NCBI GenBank assembly: GCA_947474365.1
Contig: CANJIU010000030.1
Span: forward strand, 1-64,000
Length of the DNA stretch: 64,000 bases
Origin: Opitutia bacterium
Lineage (GTDB): Bacteria > Verrucomicrobiota > Verrucomicrobiia > Opitutales > Opitutaceae
Direction of reading: 5' to 3'
Shown: positions 60,011-64,000 of the stretch, in pieces
Layout: each line of letters opens with the position of its first letter
How positions within the stretch are numbered: position 1 is the first letter of the stretch
Translations under genes and position numbers: made by a program
Notes under the pieces: model-generated
Told to the model about the DNA's origin: nothing
The model's input: only the letters and a program-made list of their open reading frames with translations
The model's database searches: none

Positions 60011-62830
60011 ATGATCCGCCGTTTCGAACGTGTTTTGATCGTCGCGCTCTGCGCCGCCGTGGGCTGGTTTTATTTCTGGACCGCGCGCTCCAACGGCGAT
60101 CGCTGGAAATTCGGGCGCGAGCAAAAGGATTACTACAATCTGCTGATCGACGGATATCTCGACGGACAGTTGCACATGAAGGTCGAGGTGCCGCCGGAGT
60201 TGTTGAAGTTAAAGGACCCCTACGATCCGACCCTGCGTCCGCCCGATCTGGGGCTGCACGATGCCTCATTCTACAAGGACAAGTATTATGTCTATTTCGG
60301 CGTGGCGCCGGTCGTGGTGCTGATGCTGCCGTTCCGATTGATTGCAGGCTTCGACCTGCCGCTGGCGATCGCGACGATCATTTTCGTCTACGGCGGTTTT
60401 CTGGCGAGCGTGGGGATTTGGCTCGCGCTGCGACGGCGGTATTTCCCCAAGACAAACGCGCTGGTGGTGTTGGCCTTCATTCCGGTGTTGGGTCTGGCCA
60501 GTCTCGGGCCGGTGCTGCTGCGGCGCCCGCACATGTGGGAAATGCCGATCAGCGCGGGTTACTGTTTCGCGATGCTCACGTTGCTGTGCGTGTGGCGCAG
60601 CCTGCAGGTGGAACGTCGCGCGAGCGGCCTGTCACTGGCAACCGCGCGGGCGTTGTGGTTTTCTGGTGCCGGTCTCTGCCTTGGTTTGGCGATTGGCTCC
60701 CGCCCCACCTACCTGCTGGCCGGGCCGTTGCTCGCCATGCCGTTGGTGTGGTGGTGGCGGGCGGAGCGTCGTTTTCCATGGCGGGCGACCCTGGGCGCGG
60801 TAGTGCCGCTGGCGATGATCGGGGCGGCGTTGGCGTGGCACAATTACGCGCGCTTCGACGACCCGCTGCAATTTGGCCAGGCGTACCAATTCAGCCTCGA
60901 TTATGAGTCGAAGATGACGCACTTCAGCGCGAGCAATGTGCCGTTCAACGCCTGGCGGTACTTCTTCTCGCCGGCGCAGTGGTCGCCGTATTTCCCCTTC
61001 ATCCATCCGGCGGAATTACCACCGAAGCCACCGAAATTTGGCGGGCACGACGACGTCTATGGCATCCTGCGCAACATGCCGATCGCCTGGCTCGCGCTCA
61101 TGATTCCGCTGGCGTTGTGGCGACGCGATCGGGAGGAGCGTGGTGCTCTCGGAGCCTGGCTCGCCGCGGCCACGGCGCTTTTTGTCGGGATGGCGGGGGT
61201 GCTCCTTTTCTTTTTCGGCTCGTTGGCCCGCTACCAGAGCGATTTCACGCCGGTGCTGATTTTGCTTTCCGGAGTGGGCGCGCTGGCGGTCGAGCGGTGG
61301 CTGGGCGCGACCGGCCCGGCAATCGTGCGCTTTGGTGCCCGCGTGCTCTTGTTGTCGGCCGCTGCCGTCTCGGTGGGATTTGCGATCCTCTTCAGTTTGC
61401 AACTCGACGGCCTTCTCGGCGAACGCAACCCGCGCGCCGCGTACGCCGTCGCCCGGACGCTCAATCGGCTGCCGGCGCTGTGGGAGCGTCTGCGCGGCAC
61501 GCGCCACGGCGCGGCGGAGGTGACGTTGCGGCTTCGACCTGCGCCGCCCGGCCGCTGTGAGTTGCTCACGATTGGCGATGCCCCGCGCATCGACCGCGTG
61601 ATGTTGCATCGCCTCGAATTCGACCGCGTGCAGTTCGGTTTCGAAACCGGTGGGGCCCCCGAGATCCTTAGCCGGCCGATGACTGTTGATTTTGGCCGGG
61701 ATCATCAGATGCGCGTCACCGCGGGTTCGCTCTTCCCTCCCTCGACGCATTCGCGGTTCGAGGGATTGCCGGCAGACGAAGTTGACCGCCTCACCCGGCT
61801 CGTTCGGCTCGAGTTTGACGATGAAACCGTGATCGATGAACGGCGCCGGTTTGAACCCGGTTCCCGGGTGTTGCGGACCGTGGGCGGCGTCGGTTCCGAG
61901 GTGAGCGGCCTGCGACGGGTGGCGGCGGTGGACCGGACCGCCAACGCACCGGCGGGATTTGTGCGGTTGCGCGTGACCTTTCCCGAGCGTCCGCCGACGC
62001 CGCGCGAGCCCTTGGTGGAGATTGGCGATGCAGTGTCGGGCGCGGTGATATTCGTCCACTATGTCGATGACACCGGGCAAATCGCGTTTGGCAGTTCGTT
62101 CCGCGGTGAGCGGAGTCCCGCCGGTGATTCCACCACCGTCGATTTGGCGCGGGCCCACGACGTCGCTGTCCGCTGGTTGCCGGTTGATGATGCCCGGCAC
62201 AGGAGGCTCGAGGTGAGGCTGGACGGAATGATCGTTTATCATCGCGAGATCGCCTGGCCGGAGCGCGACGGAGCGGTTGTCGCTGGGAGAAATCTCCATG
62301 CCGAACCGGGCTGCGCGCCGTCGTTCACCGGCAAGCTGCACAGTGTCCAGCGCAGCGCCGATGGTCGGGATCCGTTGCTCGGTCGAGGAGGAGTCGTGAA
62401 AATGCGCGTGCTCCTTCCCCGGGTTCGCCCGGGCACGTTTGATCCGCTGCTCGTCACCGGACGGCACGGCGGCGGCGACATCCTGCTCGTCGAGTACGTC
62501 GATGCGCAGTCAGTGCGGTTTGCGCTCGATCACTGGGGCAGTGCTCTGCTGCGCAGCGAACCGGTGCGGCTCGATCCGGCCCTCCCGCAGGAGATCGAAA
62601 TCAGCCTGACCTCGCTTGTGCCGCCCACGGAGTTTGCACTCGCGCCACACCAGCATCGCGGCCGGGTCGAGGTCAGAGTGGCCGGCACGTCGGTGTGGGA
62701 CGTCCAGACCTATCTTTTCACCGTGCCGGCGGAGGAAGTCTATGTTGGGCGCAATTCCATCGGCGGATCTAACGGCGGCCCGACCTTCACGGGCGACATC
62801 CTGGCGGTGGAACGCGTGGCGCGCGAATGA
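60011..62830 (+). CDS. GT-C-like membrane protein with C-terminal lectin-like repeats
   Basis: 939 aa. Residues 1-480 form a membrane domain whose first loop is long and rich in aromatic and acidic residues (DYYNLLIDGYLDGQLHMKVE, LHDASFYKDKYYVYFG), as in GT-C enzymes. From about 500 to the end the chain is extracytoplasmic and beta-rich, with at least two related repeats ending VVAGRNLHAEPGCAPSFTGKLHSVQR-like and VYVGRNSIGGSNGGPTFTGDI-like, a pattern of LamG/concanavalin-type sandwiches. A third, weaker copy may lie at about 515-610. Such domains bind glycans, so the enzyme may hold its acceptor while transferring a sugar. It is followed after 40 bases by a GtrA gene. Confidence 0.72.
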   Translation: MIRRFERVLIVALCAAVGWFYFWTARSNGDRWKFGREQKDYYNLLIDGYLDGQLHMKVEVPPELLKLKDPYDPTLRPPDLGLHDASFYKDKYYVYFGVAPVVVLMLPFRLIAGFDLPLAIATIIFVYGGFLASVGIWLALRRRYFPKTNALVVLAFIPVLGLASLGPVLLRRPHMWEMPISAGYCFAMLTLLCVWRSLQVERRASGLSLATARALWFSGAGLCLGLAIGSRPTYLLAGPLLAMPLVWWWRAERRFPWRATLGAVVPLAMIGAALAWHNYARFDDPLQFGQAYQFSLDYESKMTHFSASNVPFNAWRYFFSPAQWSPYFPFIHPAELPPKPPKFGGHDDVYGILRNMPIAWLALMIPLALWRRDREERGALGAWLAAATALFVGMAGVLLFFFGSLARYQSDFTPVLILLSGVGALAVERWLGATGPAIVRFGARVLLLSAAAVSVGFAILFSLQLDGLLGERNPRAAYAVARTLNRLPALWERLRGTRHGAAEVTLRLRPAPPGRCELLTIGDAPRIDRVMLHRLEFDRVQFGFETGGAPEILSRPMTVDFGRDHQMRVTAGSLFPPSTHSRFEGLPADEVDRLTRLVRLEFDDETVIDERRRFEPGSRVLRTVGGVGSEVSGLRRVAAVDRTANAPAGFVRLRVTFPERPPTPREPLVEIGDAVSGAVIFVHYVDDTGQIAFGSSFRGERSPAGDSTTVDLARAHDVAVRWLPVDDARHRRLEVRLDGMIVYHREIAWPERDGAVVAGRNLHAEPGCAPSFTGKLHSVQRSADGRDPLLGRGGVVKMRVLLPRVRPGTFDPLLVTGRHGGGDILLVEYVDAQSVRFALDHWGSALLRSEPVRLDPALPQEIEISLTSLVPPTEFALAPHQHRGRVEVRVAGTSVWDVQTYLFTVPAEEVYVGRNSIGGSNGGPTFTGDILAVERVARE

Positions 62831-62870
62831 GGTTGCGGCCGGGCCGGTTCGTTTCGTCCGATCGCCCGTG

Positions 62871-63269
62871 ATGTTCGATTCCCTCCTGACCGACCGCGAA
62901 AACCAGCTGCGCCTGCTGCGCTTCCTCATCGTCGGTGGCGGAACGGCGTTGGTGCAGGTCGCGGTGTTGCGTGCGTTGAAATCGCGGATGAGCGAGACAC
63001 TCGCCTTCACCATTTCTTGGGTGGTTTCGACGACGACGCACTATCTGGCGAACCGTTATTGGGCTCTGCCCAGCGGCCGGGGCGATGCCGTCCAACAATT
63101 CGGCGAATACCTCGTGGCGGTCGCCATCAGCTATGTGATCAATCTCGGGATGTTCAAATTGCTGCGAAACCACTTCAAGCTGAGCGCATCGTGGGCGACG
63201 TTGTGGGCCATCCCGCCGTCCACCATCGTCGTGTTCCTGATCTTGAACTACCGCGTGTTTGGGCGGTAG
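62871..63269 (+). CDS. GtrA-family small membrane protein
   Basis: A 132-aa protein with four predicted helices. LLRFLIVGGGTALVQVAVLRAL and FTISWVVSTTTHYLANRYWAL are the GtrA signatures, FLILNYRVF the last helix. GtrA proteins are thought to move polyprenyl-phosphate-linked sugars across the membrane or support GtrB-type transferases. The ATG at 62871 is preferred because the conserved part begins soon after; an open frame extends into the upstream gene. It could serve the GtrB-like enzyme at 6250 or the DPM-like ones. It ends seven bases from the convergent SDR gene. Confidence 0.87.
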   Translation: MFDSLLTDRENQLRLLRFLIVGGGTALVQVAVLRALKSRMSETLAFTISWVVSTTTHYLANRYWALPSGRGDAVQQFGEYLVAVAISYVINLGMFKLLRNHFKLSASWATLWAIPPSTIVVFLILNYRVFGR

Positions 63270-63276
63270 GCGGGAA

Positions 63277-64000
63277 CTACCATTTCTTGCCGCGCTCTTC
63301 CGGCACGATCCGCCGAAGCATGTAGATGTCGCTTGCCGCGAGTTCCCCGGCGCGGTCGCCGAGCGTTCGCCACGGATCCCACGGCGCGGACAACAATCGT
63401 CCCGAGATGCCGTCGCTTGCTGGCGAAAGCAACCATTCGACCAGACCGAGTGCCTGGTCGAGTGGTGCGCCGCCAGAGGCCTTTTGTTTTTGGGCGGCGG
63501 CGTATTCGGCCTCGCCGACAACGGTCGGGCCGAGGCGGAGCACCTCTTCGGTGAGGCGGGTGTTAATTGCGCCGGGCGCGATGGCGTTGATGTCGAGCGC
63601 CGAGCCGCGCTCCTCCTCCGCGATGGTTTCGACTAGCCGGACCACGGCGGTCTTGGCCGCTGCGTAGGCGGAGAAACGAGCCCGGGACTTCGTGGCGCCT
63701 CCGCCTGAGAAACAGACGATCTTGGCACGGCACGGCGCTTTCGCGAGCAGCGGGGCAAAGGCCCGGAACGCGAAATAGGTGCCGTCGAGATTCGCGCGAA
63801 CGGTGGCGGACCAGCGTTCCGGATCGGCGGTGAGCGCACGACCGATCTCGCCCTGCACGCCGGCGCAGGCGATCAACCCGTCGACATGCGGCCACGCGGC
63901 GGCCACATCGGCCGCGGCGCGCTCGACCTGGCTCCAGTCGGCCACGTCGCAACGCGAGGCGTGAAAGGCCCCGCGCTGCGTCTCGGCAAATTCCGACTGA
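63277..64000 (-). CDS. Short-chain dehydrogenase/reductase, 5' end beyond the window
   Basis: The frame stays open to the right edge, so the N-terminal Rossmann motif is missing; a GTG at 63945 is internal to the protein (residues such as FHASRCDVADW precede it). LIACAGVQGEIG corresponds to the NAG motif, IVCFSGGGAT to the catalytic Ser strand, SAYAAAKTAVVRLVE gives Tyr-x3-Lys and INAIAPGAINT the cofactor loop. All visible catalytic residues are present. It is a classical SDR, probably acting on a sugar or on a nucleotide-sugar precursor given the surroundings, but its substrate cannot be told. Confidence 0.85.
   Translation of the reverse strand, partial: QSEFAETQRGAFHASRCDVADWSQVERAAADVAAAWPHVDGLIACAGVQGEIGRALTADPERWSATVRANLDGTYFAFRAFAPLLAKAPCRAKIVCFSGGGATKSRARFSAYAAAKTAVVRLVETIAEEERGSALDINAIAPGAINTRLTEEVLRLGPTVVGEAEYAAAQKQKASGGAPLDQALGLVEWLLSPASDGISGRLLSAPWDPWRTLGDRAGELAASDIYMLRRIVPEERGKKW

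Noticed and set aside
59703-60014. Short plus-strand open frame in the divergent gap
   Set aside because: It runs across the REP-like palindrome, overlaps the next start codon and has no protein features.
1-64000. CRISPR arrays, tRNA or rRNA genes, integrases and IS transposases
   Set aside because: I looked for regularly spaced repeats, cloverleaf-like sequences and transposase motifs and found none. The only mobile-like unit is the GxxExxY cassette.

Overview
The window is GC-rich, densely coded DNA that looks like a chromosomal segment of a Verrucomicrobiota bacterium, most likely of the Opitutaceae/Opitutales. The basis is a large Oar-like TonB-dependent receptor with an N-terminal carboxypeptidase-type domain, a Tat-exported Gfo/Idh/MocA oxidoreductase, and a secreted matrixin carrying two copies of a C-terminal repeat (NIxTRGxVGxG ... 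LIRAxGPxL ... NDxW) that I associate with this group. This is recognition from memory, not a database result.

Almost everything serves surface glycan synthesis. Left part (258-10397): a GT4 glycosyltransferase, then on the plus strand a methyltransferase, a large membrane protein, an epimerase, a GtrB-like polyprenyl-phosphate glycosyltransferase and a hybrid histidine kinase split by an in-frame TGA. Next (10437-21470, minus strand): a MocA oxidoreductase, a GT2, rfbA, rfbB and a plant NRS/ER-like reductase (a dTDP-rhamnose set without rmlC), a TonB receptor with a clear terminator, a second polyprenyl-phosphate-type GT2 and an epimerase. A plus-strand methyltransferase sits at 21616.

From 22324 to 59640 all genes lie on the minus strand, most of them tightly packed. 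In transcription order they are: an oxidoreductase; the four steps to GDP-D-glycero-D-manno-heptose (HddA, HddC, GmhA, GmhB) plus a transaldolase that can supply sedoheptulose 7-phosphate; a small GxxExxY-protein cassette bounded by 30-bp inverted repeats; a three-domain glycosyltransferase; a double methyltransferase and two single ones; several very large GT-C-like membrane proteins built from exchangeable modules; two zinc-ribbon methyltransferases; a GT2; a CDP-paratose-epimerase-like protein; and a secreted protein/matrixin pair. The right end holds a plus-strand membrane protein with lectin-like repeats, a GtrA protein and an SDR that runs off the edge.

Taken together the genes suggest a heptose-, rhamnose- and epimerised-sugar-containing, probably O-methylated polysaccharide or glycoprotein glycan, with lipid-linked sugars made by GtrB/DPM-like enzymes and used outside the cytoplasm by GT-C-like proteins. 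No Wzx, Wzy or ABC exporter is recognisable here. The least expected items are the IR-bounded GxxExxY cassette, the modular GT-C family, the missing RmlC, and the interrupted kinase.
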